From positions 105,365-169,364 of the forward strand of contig JAFQBB010000008.1 of the NCBI GenBank assembly GCA_017416805.1: 64,000 nucleotides of DNA, in the 5' to 3' direction. The position numbers were made by a program, and so were the translations under genes. Below, piece by piece: positions 18,645-27,007 of the stretch. Each line of letters starts with the position of its first letter. The stretch's first letter is position 1. The notes beneath the pieces are model-generated. The model searched no databases and was not told the origin of the DNA. It saw only the letters and a list, made by a program, of their open reading frames with translations. The DNA comes from Bacteroidaceae bacterium (GTDB taxonomy: Bacteria; Bacteroidota; Bacteroidia; Bacteroidales; Bacteroidaceae).

Positions 18645-18994
18645 GATAAATAATTTCAAACATGAAACAAAAAAGATAAGAAATGAGACAAATAACCAAT
18701 GTTAATTCCCCGACTAAGTTCCAACAAGAACAATAAGGATATAGAGCCAAAAGACAACAAGATATGCACCAACACATTAATATTCAATTAATTAACATCA
18801 ATAAACCCATATACAGAATTGTTATCTCCATCGCTAACAAAACGCAGGATTCATACAACAACTAAATTTCGTTAACGATAACAGAATTTATATTTCTCAC
18901 TTCAGTAACCGAACACTCTTATACGTACGCACCTACCTGTTGGATATAAATCTCAACTTATCAAATCATTCTGATTTTTATCCTTCCCTTACTT

Positions 18995-19323
18995 CTACTC
19001 CACCAACCAACGGTCTATGTTTTTAGTCTCAGGACTGAAGTTTACACCTATCTTATATAGGGTACGTGGGTCCTTCTCAAAGGGGAGTGCTATCCTTTCT
19101 CATTGATTTGCTGCAGGGCCTCTCCAGCTGTACCATTCTGTTTGAATTCCATGACATATACATAGTCCGAAGCCTGAAGGACAAGGTCTATACGCCCGTT
19201 ACTGGTATGATACTCCACCTGGGTATAGAAACCCATCAGCTTGAAGACGATATAGAGAACATTGAAAAGTGTTATTTGAATGGGGCAGCGTATTTCATTG
19301 ACAATTGTAACCTTTCTGAATAA
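18995..19323 (-). pseudogene. remnant of AAA-ATPase/PD-(D/E)XK nuclease-like protein
   Basis: Reading the minus strand gives the C-terminal part of the common Bacteroidales AAA_6/DUF1703-type protein: FKLMGFYTQVEYHTSNGRID, then LVLQASDYVYVMEFKQNGTA. A small indel breaks the frame just after QQINEKG, and the other frame continues DPRTLYKIGVNFSPETKNID to a TAG at 18995-18997. The Asp and the Glu-x-Lys of the nuclease core (RIDLV ... MEFKQ) are visible, but the N-terminal ATPase part is missing. It is a decayed fragment next to the tRNA gene. Confidence 0.8.
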
Positions 19324-19344
19324 ATTCGACTGCCATAAAAGAAA

Positions 19345-19380
19345 AAAAGTGTGTGACGAACATATTCGTCACACACTTTT
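19345..19380 (-). terminator. tRNA-Ser terminator
   Basis: A perfect 16-bp stem, AAAAGTGTGTGACGAA (19345-19360) and its complement (19365-19380) with a 4-nt loop, followed on the minus strand by a T run (19342-19348). It lies directly after the tRNA. Confidence 0.85.
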
Positions 19381-19383
19381 CTG

Positions 19384-19468
19384 CGGAAAGGGAGGGATTC
19401 GAACCCCCGGTGCCTCTCAGCACGGCGGTTTTCAAGACCGCTGTAATCGACCACTCTACCACCTTTCC
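19384..19468 (-). tRNA. tRNA-Ser (anticodon TGA)
   Basis: The minus strand folds as a class II tRNA of 85 nt. The acceptor stem is GGAAAGG/CCTTTCC, the anticodon loop is CTTGAAA with anticodon TGA, a long variable arm (TGCTGAGAGGCA) marks serine, and the T arm is GGGGG-TTCGAAT-CCCTC. The 3' CCA is not encoded. It has its own promoter at 19508-19539 and a terminator. Confidence 0.95.
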
Positions 19469-19507
19469 AAATCCCCTTTGGAGGAGAGCTTTCGTTCAAA
19501 AGCGGTG

Positions 19508-19539
19508 CAAAGGTACGTCAAGTTTTTGAATCTTGCAAA
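19508..19539 (-). promoter_or_regulatory. tRNA-Ser promoter
   Basis: Minus-strand TTTG (19536-19539), a 20-bp spacer and TACCTTTG (19508-19515), a near-perfect match. Transcription would start about 30 nt before the mature tRNA. Confidence 0.75.
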
Positions 19540-19553
19540 TTCTCGAGCTTTTT

Positions 19554-19585
19554 TTTGCACAAAAAATACAAAAAACGTATTTTTG
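19554..19585 (+). promoter_or_regulatory. mutS2 promoter
   Basis: TTTG (19554-19557), a 20-bp spacer and TATTTTTG (19578-19585). This sets the mutS2 message to start near 19592 and rules out the in-frame Met codon at 19533 as the start. Confidence 0.7.
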
Positions 19586-19665
19586 CACACAGAAAGAGCT
19601 AAAGGAAGGGGGCAAACCTAAATCTATGCTTAAAAATAAGCAGTTGTTGTTTAACTCTCTCTATT

Positions 19666-19680
19666 ATATAATAAGGTATA
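19666..19680 (+). promoter_or_regulatory. shared 15-mer motif before mutS2
   Basis: ATATAATAAGGTATA lies 8 nt before the mutS2 ATG. The same 15 bases occur upstream of xseB (28836-28850, minus strand) and just before the DUF4248 gene (49987-50001). Confidence 0.5.
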
Positions 19681-19688
19681 GGAGAAAC

Positions 19689-22196
19689 ATGATCTATCCA
19701 CAGAACTTCGAACAGAAAATAGGTTTTGACCAGATAAGAAATCTGTTAAAAGAAAAATGTCTGAGCACTCTTGGCAAAGAAAGGGTTGAACATATAGAAT
19801 TTACGGACTCTATCCCCAAAATTGAGGAAGAATTAGACAGATGTATGGAATTTGTCCGCATCATTCAGGAAGAGGACGAATTTCCGGAGCAATATTTTTA
19901 TGACTTGCGCCCATCATTGAAACGCATACGTGTAGAAGGTATGTACCTGAATGAGCAGGAACTTTTTGACCTTCGACGCTCTATAGAGACCATCAGCGGC
20001 ATAGTGCGTTTCTTACAACATAAAGAAAACGAAGAAGAAAAAGAAGCATCGCTCTACCCTGCCCTATGGAATTTGGCGAGCGGTATCACAGTTTATCCAC
20101 AACTGTTAGGGCAAATAGACTCTATATTAGACAAATACGGAAGGATAAAAGACAATGCCTCTGCAGAATTATTACGTATCAGACGTGAACTGAGCCATAC
20201 GACAAACAGTATTTCAAGAAGCCTGAACAATATTCTAAAAAATGCCCAATCAGAAGGAGTCGTAGAAAAAGATGTCACTCCCACCCTACGTGATGGCCGT
20301 CTGGTCATACCCGTAGCACCTGGATTGAAACGGAAGATACGCGGTATCGTACATGACGAATCAGCTACGGGTAAAACGGTATTCATTGAACCAGCCGAGG
20401 TAGTAGAAGCCAATAACCGGATCCGAGAATTGGAAGGTGAAGAGAGGCGTGAGATTATCCGCATCCTGACAGAATTCTCCAACACGTTACGGCCATTGGT
20501 TCCCGAAATCCTGCAATCGTACGAGTTTTTGGCCGAAATAGATTTTATCCGGGCCAAAGCATACTTTGCCATACAGACAAAATCCATCAAACCTGTCATA
20601 GAAAAAAAACAGCTGATAGACTGGACTACAGCAGAACATCCATTATTACAACTTTCATTGGCCAAACATGGAAAGAAAGTTGTACCTTTAGATATTGAGC
20701 TGAATCAAAAGCAACGCATCCTCCTCATTAGTGGGCCGAATGCGGGTGGAAAATCTGTATGTCTGAAAACCGTAGGATTACTGCAATACATGCTGCAATG
20801 CGGATTGCCCATTTCCGTACATGAACGAAGCCATGCCGGCATATTCAGCCACATTTTCATAGACATTGGCGACGAACAAAGCATTGAAAATGATTTGAGC
20901 ACCTATTCATCCCACTTGCTGAACATGAAATACATGTTGCGCTACTGCAACAATCGAAGCCTATTGCTCATCGATGAATTCGGAAGTGGGACAGAGCCAC
21001 AAATAGGCGGTGCCATGGCCGAATCCATATTGAAACGATTCAACCAACGAAAGGCATACGGGGTCATCACTACCCACTATCAGAACCTGAAACATTTTGC
21101 CGAGGAAAACGAGGGTATAATAAATGGAGCTATGCTGTATGACCGACACCAGATGCAAGCCCTTTTCCAATTGCAAATAGGCAATCCGGGGAGTTCGTTT
21201 GCCGTAGAGATTGCCAGAAAGATAGGATTGCCAGAGGAGGTGATTGCTGATGCGTCCGAGATTGTAGGAAGTGACTATATACAAAGCGACAAATACCTGC
21301 AAGACATTGTGCGCGACAAACGGTATTGGGAAACCAAACGGCAACACATCCGCCAGCAGGAGAAGAAGATGGAAGAGACAATCGTCCGCTACGAAACAGA
21401 ATTGGAGGAACTGAACAAAAACCGCAGAAACATTCTACGCACAGCTAAGGAACAAGCCGAACAATTGTTGTCAGAATCAAACGCAAAAATAGAAAACACC
21501 ATCCGCACCATTAAAGAAAACCAAGCAGAAAAGGAGCGCACACGTCTGGCGAGAAAAGAGTTAGCGGATTTCCAAAAAGAGTTGGCAGAAAAAGAAAAAG
21601 ACGAAAAGGAAGCTGCCATCAATCGTAAAATGGAAAAACTGCGCGAGAAGCAGAACCGCAAGAAAGAAAAGAAGAAAAAATCAGATAATGAACCTGCACA
21701 CACGCCTATTACTGTCATTCCTAAAGTACCTGTCATTGAAGCCGGATGTCATGTACGTTTGAAAGGGCAAACATCCATCGGGCAAGTAGTGGAGGTCAGC
21801 GGAAAGAATGCTACAGTAATCTTCGGCATGCTGAAATCTACCGTAAAAACAGAACGGTTAGAAGTAACAAATGCTCCGAAAGATAATAGACAAAAGGCTG
21901 TAACCTTCGTAAGCAAACAAACACAAGACGAGGTTTATGAGAAGAAACTGAATTTCAAACAAGACATTGATGTACGCGGAATGCGAGGCGATGAAGCCCT
22001 ACAGGCTGTAACCTATTTCATTGACGACGCTATCCTATTAGGCATGAGCCGGGTACGCATTCTGCACGGAACCGGGAATGGAATTCTTCGGACTCTCATC
22101 CGCGATTACTTATCTGGCGTTCCAGGCATTTCCCATTTCCACGATGAGCATGTGCAATTCGGTGGGGCAGGCATCACTGTGGTGGAAATTGAATAA
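19689..22196 (+). CDS. mutS2: MutS2 family DNA-binding ATPase/nuclease
   Basis: MutS2 acts on recombination intermediates and branched or stalled structures. It lacks the mismatch-recognition domain of MutS. The start at 19689 (MIYPQNFEQKIGFDQIRNLL) gives 835 residues and has AGGAG just upstream; the longer in-frame extension precedes the promoter's message. Walker A is SGPNAGGKSV and Walker B LLLIDEFGSGTEP, followed by the signature STYSSHL-type region. A Lys/Glu-rich coiled coil comes next, and the C-terminal Smr nuclease domain has DVRGMRGDEA and RILHGTGNGILR. All the expected parts are present. Confidence 0.95.
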   Translation: MIYPQNFEQKIGFDQIRNLLKEKCLSTLGKERVEHIEFTDSIPKIEEELDRCMEFVRIIQEEDEFPEQYFYDLRPSLKRIRVEGMYLNEQELFDLRRSIETISGIVRFLQHKENEEEKEASLYPALWNLASGITVYPQLLGQIDSILDKYGRIKDNASAELLRIRRELSHTTNSISRSLNNILKNAQSEGVVEKDVTPTLRDGRLVIPVAPGLKRKIRGIVHDESATGKTVFIEPAEVVEANNRIRELEGEERREIIRILTEFSNTLRPLVPEILQSYEFLAEIDFIRAKAYFAIQTKSIKPVIEKKQLIDWTTAEHPLLQLSLAKHGKKVVPLDIELNQKQRILLISGPNAGGKSVCLKTVGLLQYMLQCGLPISVHERSHAGIFSHIFIDIGDEQSIENDLSTYSSHLLNMKYMLRYCNNRSLLLIDEFGSGTEPQIGGAMAESILKRFNQRKAYGVITTHYQNLKHFAEENEGIINGAMLYDRHQMQALFQLQIGNPGSSFAVEIARKIGLPEEVIADASEIVGSDYIQSDKYLQDIVRDKRYWETKRQHIRQQEKKMEETIVRYETELEELNKNRRNILRTAKEQAEQLLSESNAKIENTIRTIKENQAEKERTRLARKELADFQKELAEKEKDEKEAAINRKMEKLREKQNRKKEKKKKSDNEPAHTPITVIPKVPVIEAGCHVRLKGQTSIGQVVEVSGKNATVIFGMLKSTVKTERLEVTNAPKDNRQKAVTFVSKQTQDEVYEKKLNFKQDIDVRGMRGDEALQAVTYFIDDAILLGMSRVRILHGTGNGILRTLIRDYLSGVPGISHFHDEHVQFGGAGITVVEIE

Positions 22197-22221
22197 TATT
22201 GATGCCCGGTAAAACTGGGAG

Positions 22222-22254
22222 TGTGTCAAAATGCCTTCTTTTCATTTTGACACA
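22222..22254 (+). terminator. mutS2 terminator hairpin
   Basis: A perfect 12-bp stem, TGTGTCAAAATG (22222-22233) and CATTTTGACACA (22243-22254), with a 9-nt loop, 26 nt after the mutS2 stop. Its TGTGTCA/TGACACA ends match those of the repeat elements at 22828-22970 and 45121-45245. Confidence 0.7.
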
Positions 22255-22272
22255 GCTCCTATCAGGATGGCA

Positions 22273-22713
22273 TCAATCGTCCAATCGGAGGAAATTTCCT
22301 TGATTGTCAAATTCTACCTCCAACCCGCTATTGAGTTTTAGTTCATACCCCCAACGCTTATGCTTGATACCCTTCACACGATAACTGTTGTAGTTTTCTT
22401 TCAGATATTTCTGAATTACATCAGGAATGATACCTGCAGGAACTACAAGGCCTTTACTTTCAACATCTGTCCATTGTCCTTTCCTGTCGAATTCAAGTTC
22501 TGTCCCATCTGAAAGACGTACATCATAACCTTCAAGACGAAACATATTCTTATCCACTTTCAGGTATGAGACAGAAGATTGTGGAAAATACTGTTTGATA
22601 AACTCTCTTGCTTCAGTAGGAAGCATACTTTCGTCACGAGTCACTTTATCCTTTGCACATGCTATTGGAATCATCATCAGCATGCCACAAATCATGGTCA
22701 ATAACTTTTTCAT
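22273..22713 (-). CDS. PepSY-like (DUF2874) periplasmic protein
   Basis: The start at MKKLLTMICGMLMMIPIACA gives 146 residues with a signal peptide; the in-frame extension upstream is not protein-like. The mature part shows two repeats of the PepSY-like fold: EAREFIKQYFPQSSVSYLKV ... VRLSDGTELEFDRKGQW and IPDVIQKYLKENYNSYRVKG ... LNSGLEVEFDNQGNF. Members are small secreted Bacteroidetes proteins thought to inhibit peptidases or act as anti-aggregation factors; the role here is not known. Confidence 0.85.
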   Translation of the reverse strand: MKKLLTMICGMLMMIPIACAKDKVTRDESMLPTEAREFIKQYFPQSSVSYLKVDKNMFRLEGYDVRLSDGTELEFDRKGQWTDVESKGLVVPAGIIPDVIQKYLKENYNSYRVKGIKHKRWGYELKLNSGLEVEFDNQGNFLRLDD

Positions 22714-22827
22714 CATTCTTTTCTTTTTAAGTTTCTTGTCATTCTCCATAACACAAGAAAGACGAAGAATGTTCACGTTTCTTATCAAGAAAAAAAAGAG
22801 ATAAGAAGGAAGTAGAAAAAAAAGGGA

Positions 22828-22970
22828 CTGTGTCATAATTCACTTTTCATCCGCAGATTGCGCAGATTACGCAGATTATTCCTTCCTATTATACTCGATA
22901 GGTTATAATTTATCTGCGTCATCTGCGTCATCTGCGGATGAAGAATTAAATGGAGGCATTTTTGACACAG
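22828..22970. repeat. 143-bp inverted-repeat element (copy 1)
   Basis: The element starts CTGTGTCA and ends TGACACAG. Inside, the arms ATCCGCAGAT...GCAGATTATT and ATCTGCGTCATCTGCGGAT can pair over a centre containing TATTATACTCGATAGGTTATAA. A 125-bp copy lies at 45121-45245 and is nearly identical apart from extra GCAGATTAC/ATCTGCGTC-type units here. It fills the gap between the PepSY and DUF4890 genes. Confidence 0.8.
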
Positions 22971-23001
22971 CCCCCCCCAAAAAAAAACTCTTATCCTCTC
23001 A

Positions 23002-23550
23002 TTACCGGTTTCCACCAAATCTGCCTTGCCCACCGCCAAAATCACCACGGTTTCCACCACGTTCACCTTGTCCACGGTTTCCTTGTCCACGACGACCTTG
23101 CCGTTGCTGTTGCTCTTTCTGCATTTTTTCGAATTCAGCATACTGCTCAGGTGTAAGAATGGCTTTTGCCGATTTCATATAGTTCTTACGCGACTCCTCC
23201 GTCTGAGCCTCACGCTGTTTACGGCGTTCTTCACGCTCTTCACGGGTCAGCACTCTATTCTTTTCTGTCTCCTTTTCTTTTGAAACATCAGTTGATTGAC
23301 GGCGTTCACCCATCATCCCATTAACCAATGTCCCATTAAGTTCTTTCATTTTTGCAGCCTGCTCGTCGGTAAGTTTCAAGCGCTCAACCTGACGCTTCGT
23401 CATGTTCTCTACCATTTGCTCCTTATTCATTCTGGGAGCATTACCACGACGCATACCTCTACTACGATCATTGTTTTGCGCTAAAGCGACTACACTCATT
23501 GCCATAAAGGCGAACAATACCAATCCGATTTTCTTCATAACAGTTTTCAT
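23002..23550 (-). CDS. DUF4890/Spy-like periplasmic protein
   Basis: This 182-residue protein starts MKTVMKKIGLVLFAFMAMSV with cleavage after ALA-Q. It has two short LTDEQAAKMKELN / LTPEQYAEFEKMQ motifs of the kind found in Spy/CpxP and DUF4890 proteins, separated by a very charged Arg/Glu/Lys stretch. The tail is a Gly-Arg-Gln-Asn low-complexity run (QGRRGQGNRGQGERGG onward). A chaperone-like or envelope-stress role is the family guess. Confidence 0.8.
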   Translation of the reverse strand: MKTVMKKIGLVLFAFMAMSVVALAQNNDRSRGMRRGNAPRMNKEQMVENMTKRQVERLKLTDEQAAKMKELNGTLVNGMMGERRQSTDVSKEKETEKNRVLTREEREERRKQREAQTEESRKNYMKSAKAILTPEQYAEFEKMQKEQQQRQGRRGQGNRGQGERGGNRGDFGGGQGRFGGNR

Positions 23551-23612
23551 AAATTGTATTTTTTAATTAAAGCTGTATCTATGACAAGAAAACTCGGAAA
23601 AAGTTTAAGGGT

Positions 23613-23627
23613 GGTTCTATAAATTAG
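23613..23627. repeat. solo end of a MITE-like repeat overlapping the mrp stop
   Basis: GGTTCTATAAATTAG here differs at only two positions from the left end (45505-45519) of the 156-bp element at 45504-45659 and at one from its right end. It overlaps the mrp stop codon (23624-23626). No matching second end was found nearby. Confidence 0.5.
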
Positions 23628-24733
23628 TTCTTATTCATTTCGACAATTTGAGTCGGTGCCTGATTGGCATTACGCAAATTTGTCTGCTCTACCACATTGG
23701 CCGCCAACTGAATGAAAGCACGCCCAGTGATACTATTCTCATCGAGTGCTACAGGCAAGCCATTGTCACCTCCTTCACAAATGCTTTGAACAAGGGGTAT
23801 TTGCCCCAATAAGGGAACATTCATCTCTTCTGCCAGATGTTTGGCACCTTCACGTCCGAATATATAGTATTTGTTCTCAGGAAGTTCTGCAGGAGTAAAC
23901 CATGCCATATTCTCGACCAGACCCAATATGGGGACATTCACTTTATCATTGGTAAACATATTGATACCCTTTCTGGCATCGGCAAGGGCCACTTGCTGAG
24001 GAGTACTTACAACAACCGCTCCGGTAATAGCCAGATTTTGTACAATTGTCAGATGAATATCGCTGGTACCAGGAGGCAAATCTATCAGGAAATAATCAAG
24101 TTCACCCCAATTTGCATCAGCTATCAGTTGTTTCAATGCATTGCTGGCCATACCTCCACGCCACAGAGTAGCCTGATCGGGATCTACAAAGAAGCCTATG
24201 GAAAGCAACTTCAACCCGTACTTTTCCACAGGTATTATCAAATCACGTCCATCAATAGTCTCTGCATAAGGACGTGCATCCTCCACTTGAAACATTTTGG
24301 GCATACTAGGACCAAAAATATCAGCATCCAACAAGCCCACCTTATAACCGGCCTTGGCCAAGGCTACAGCCAAGTTTGCAGCTACTGTACTCTTGCCCAC
24401 TCCGCCTTTACCTGACGAAACAGCAATGATATTCTTCACCTGAGGCAACATACAACCAGGTTCCGGACGCGCTTGCTGGATGGTTTTCACAGAAATGTTC
24501 CCCTTAATATCTACGTCTTTGCTAACATAAGTCAGAATAGCAGTTTCTGCAGCTTTTATAATGGACTTCATAAAGGGGTCTGTAGATTTTTCAAATATCA
24601 ATGAAAAGGAAACTTTCATTCCTTCTATACGGATATTATCCTCTACCATACCTGCTTCTACTATATTTTTTCCTGTGCCAGGGTAACGCACCGTTGCCAA
24701 TGCATCGAGTATCAATTTGGGATATAATGTCAT
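23624..24733 (-). CDS. mrp: Mrp/ApbC-type iron-sulfur carrier ATPase
   Basis: This 369-residue protein joins an N-terminal MIP18/DUF59 domain (about 1-90) to a Mrp/NBP35 P-loop ATPase. The deviant Walker A is SSGKGGVGKSTVAANLAVAL (about 106-125), with DADIFGPSMP and LIDLPPGTSD following. Mrp proteins carry Fe-S clusters to apo-enzymes. In the usual CxxC position this protein reads NMAWFTPAELPENKYYIFGR, so the cluster-binding pair is absent. Whether the C-terminal Cys in QSICEGGDNG helps is unknown. It lies upstream of trmB on the same strand. Confidence 0.93.
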   Translation of the reverse strand: MTLYPKLILDALATVRYPGTGKNIVEAGMVEDNIRIEGMKVSFSLIFEKSTDPFMKSIIKAAETAILTYVSKDVDIKGNISVKTIQQARPEPGCMLPQVKNIIAVSSGKGGVGKSTVAANLAVALAKAGYKVGLLDADIFGPSMPKMFQVEDARPYAETIDGRDLIIPVEKYGLKLLSIGFFVDPDQATLWRGGMASNALKQLIADANWGELDYFLIDLPPGTSDIHLTIVQNLAITGAVVVSTPQQVALADARKGINMFTNDKVNVPILGLVENMAWFTPAELPENKYYIFGREGAKHLAEEMNVPLLGQIPLVQSICEGGDNGLPVALDENSITGRAFIQLAANVVEQTNLRNANQAPTQIVEMNKN

Positions 24734-24882
24734 AATAATTATGATTTATGATTTATGAGTTATGAGTTATGATTTATGACTGCGAAGCTGATGAGAGCTG
24801 TACTTGAACTAATTATTAATATTTATGATCTATTTAGCTATTTAGTGCACTCATCACTCGTAGCTTGTAGCTCGTCACTTAT
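24734..24882. repeat. intergenic AT-rich repeats
   Basis: This gap holds repeats of TGATTTATGAGTTATGAG type, then ACTGCGAAGCTGATGAGAGC (the latter is present inverted at 44056-44079, before atpG), then CTCGTAGCTTGTAGCTCGTC-like copies of the family seen at 612-829. Confidence 0.65.
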
Positions 24883-25641
24883 TCATTTACTTGTCTGTAA
24901 GCCACTACGTTTGCTACGATTATAGCTACGATAGTCGTCTAATTCTATTTCTACGTTCGGTTCTTCCAACACACCTTCTTGTGGCAAATGGAATTTCAAG
25001 TACTTGATGTTCAATCCACGGTCAAGCCATTGTTGTTCGTAGTATGTGCGGATACTGAGGATATCATCCACCAATCCGCTATGATACAGGTCATCAGTTA
25101 TGAAATCAACAGGCAAATGGTTATGTTCTACCATATATTTAGTATAAGTGAACATAAAGTTACTATCTGTTTTCAAATGGATGAGCCCGCTATCTACCAA
25201 GAAATGACGATACCTGTTCATAAAGTAGGTAGATGTCAATCGCTTGGTTGCCTTTTTCATCTGTGGATCACTGAAAGTCAACCATATTTCACTCACTTCA
25301 CCTGATGCAAAAAAACGGTCGATAATTTCAATATTGGTACGCAAGAATGCCACATTTTTCATTCCCGCATTCAAAGATTCTGTAGCCCCACTCCACATGC
25401 GGGCACCTTTGATATCCACACCTATGAAGTTTTTATCGGGAAAAAGACGACCAAGGCCAACGGTATATTCTCCACGGCCACATCCCAATTCCAATACGAT
25501 AGGATTGTCATTCTTGAAAAAATTACGATGCCAATGACCCTTCATTTCAAAAGGAACATTCTCTGCCACCGAAAAAGGATATTCAAACACATGAGGATAC
25601 TCCGCCATATCGGCGAATTTTGCCAATTTTCCTTTACTCAT
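24883..25641 (-). CDS. trmB: tRNA (guanine-N7-)-methyltransferase
   Basis: TrmB places m7G at position 46 of the tRNA variable loop using S-adenosylmethionine. The 252-residue protein shows the SAM-binding motif [20 protein letters not shown] (about 52-71), the family [10 protein letters not shown], and the late [20 protein letters not shown] region that contains the usual FSDPWPKKRH position. In that region QM replaces WP. It is probably co-transcribed with mrp. Confidence 0.95.
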   Translation of the reverse strand: MSKGKLAKFADMAEYPHVFEYPFSVAENVPFEMKGHWHRNFFKNDNPIVLELGCGRGEYTVGLGRLFPDKNFIGVDIKGARMWSGATESLNAGMKNVAFLRTNIEIIDRFFASGEVSEIWLTFSDPQMKKATKRLTSTYFMNRYRHFLVDSGLIHLKTDSNFMFTYTKYMVEHNHLPVDFITDDLYHSGLVDDILSIRTYYEQQWLDRGLNIKYLKFHLPQEGVLEEPNVEIELDDYRSYNRSKRSGLQTSK

Positions 25642-25647
25642 AATTTA

Positions 25648-25733
25648 GTTATTAGTTACGAGCTACAAGTTACAAGTAATCATGCTGATGATTGCCATTC
25701 ACTTGTAGCTCGTAGCTCGTTACTTATAGTTTT
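25648..25733. repeat. intergenic inverted repeat
   Basis: TTAGTTACGAGCTACAAGTT at the left faces ACTTGTAGCTCGTAGCTCG at the right, making a hairpin in the gap between trmB and ilvE. It is another member of the family at 612-829. Confidence 0.65.
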
Positions 25734-26762
25734 TTATTCCACCAGTGTAACCCAACCATGCGTGTCAGGCTCGTCACCGTATTGGATTGCACGCAATTTG
25801 GTGTAAAGTTTGGTACTGACAGGTCCCGGTTTACCGTCTTTAGAGATTACATAAGAGTGGTTGTTCTCGGGGTCATCGATGCGCTCAATAGGACTGATAA
25901 CCGCAGCCGTGCCACATGCACCAGCCTCCTCGAAAGTTGTAAGTTCCTCTTCGGGAATAGCCCGACGCTCCACTTTCATACCCATATCTTCAGCCAATTG
26001 CATCAAACTTTTATTGGTAATAGAGGGTAGGATACTGGTACTAAGCGGAGTAACATAAGTATTATCTTTGATACCAAAGAAGTTGGCTGCACCACATTCG
26101 TCAATATACTTTTTCTCCTTGGCATCCAAATAGAATTCCGCTGAATAGCCAGCCTCATGTGCCTCTTTGCTGGCACGAAGGCTTGCGGCATAGTTTCCAC
26201 CAACCTTGTAAATACCAGTACCAAGGGGCGCCGCACGGTCATACTTACGGGTAATGACGTAAGGAGTTGTAGCAAATCCACCTTTGAAATAAGGACCTAC
26301 AGGAGTCACAAAAATTAAAAAGAGATATTCTCCAGCAGGTTTCACACCAACCTGTGGCCCAGTACCGATAAGCAAGGGACGTATGTATAACGATGCTCCA
26401 CTCTCGTAAGGAGGAACAAAGCGCTCATTCAGTTTGATGACTTTCTTCACCATTTCAGCAAATAGCTCGGTAGGCATTTCAGGCATCAGAATACCACGAC
26501 ATGTACTTTGCAAACGGGCCGCATTTTCATCAAGACGGAATACTCTGATTTTACCATCCTTTCCACGGAAAGCCTTCAACCCTTCGAATGCCTCCTGGCC
26601 GTAATGGAGACAAGTCGCCGCCATATGTAAGGGAATTGTTTCTTCACTGCATACTTCAATCTCACCCCATGCGCCATTACGATGATAGCAACGCACATTA
26701 TAATCGGTCTTCCGATAGCCAAATGACAGATTGGCCCAATCAATTTCATTCACTTTTTCCAT
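25734..26762 (-). CDS. ilvE: branched-chain amino acid aminotransferase
   Basis: This 342-residue class IV PLP enzyme carries out the last step of Ile, Leu and Val synthesis. Visible marks include HYGQEAFEGLKAFRG (about 53-67), the SLYIRPLLIGTGPQVGVKPA stretch, the lysine-containing YKVGGNYAASL near residue 180, and EECGAANFFGI-type sequence (IDECGAANFFGI). The length fits the IlvE type II group common in Bacteroidetes. It has its own promoter at 26793-26824 with a short leader. Confidence 0.96.
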   Translation of the reverse strand: MEKVNEIDWANLSFGYRKTDYNVRCYHRNGAWGEIEVCSEETIPLHMAATCLHYGQEAFEGLKAFRGKDGKIRVFRLDENAARLQSTCRGILMPEMPTELFAEMVKKVIKLNERFVPPYESGASLYIRPLLIGTGPQVGVKPAGEYLFLIFVTPVGPYFKGGFATTPYVITRKYDRAAPLGTGIYKVGGNYAASLRASKEAHEAGYSAEFYLDAKEKKYIDECGAANFFGIKDNTYVTPLSTSILPSITNKSLMQLAEDMGMKVERRAIPEEELTTFEEAGACGTAAVISPIERIDDPENNHSYVISKDGKPGPVSTKLYTKLRAIQYGDEPDTHGWVTLVE

Positions 26763-26792
26763 ATCTTCGGATATTTAGTTTCAAATTGGCAG

Positions 26793-26824
26793 CAAATTTA
26801 CTAAAAGAAATTACACCCTACAAA
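26793..26824 (-). promoter_or_regulatory. ilvE promoter
   Basis: Minus-strand TTTG (26821-26824), a 20-bp spacer and TAAATTTG (26793-26800). The leader would be only about 25 nt, leaving no room for an attenuator. Confidence 0.7.
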
Positions 26825-27007
26825 CTCTTTGACAAGAAACTGCATCTTCAGGGAGTTTTTTATTCTTTAGGAAAGAAGGAAAAACCTCCAGCATATAAAA
26901 AAAAGGAATGAAAGTTTGTAGATTAAAACAGAAATGAGTTATTTTGCATGCAAAAAGAACACTTTTGTAGATTTTATCCCCTACCATAAATAATTTGCAT
27001 TAACTGA

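Noticed and set aside
19533-19688. 52-residue N-terminal extension of MutS2
   Set aside because: The Met at 19533 precedes the promoter at 19554-19585, and the family N-terminus begins at 19689 after an AGGAG.
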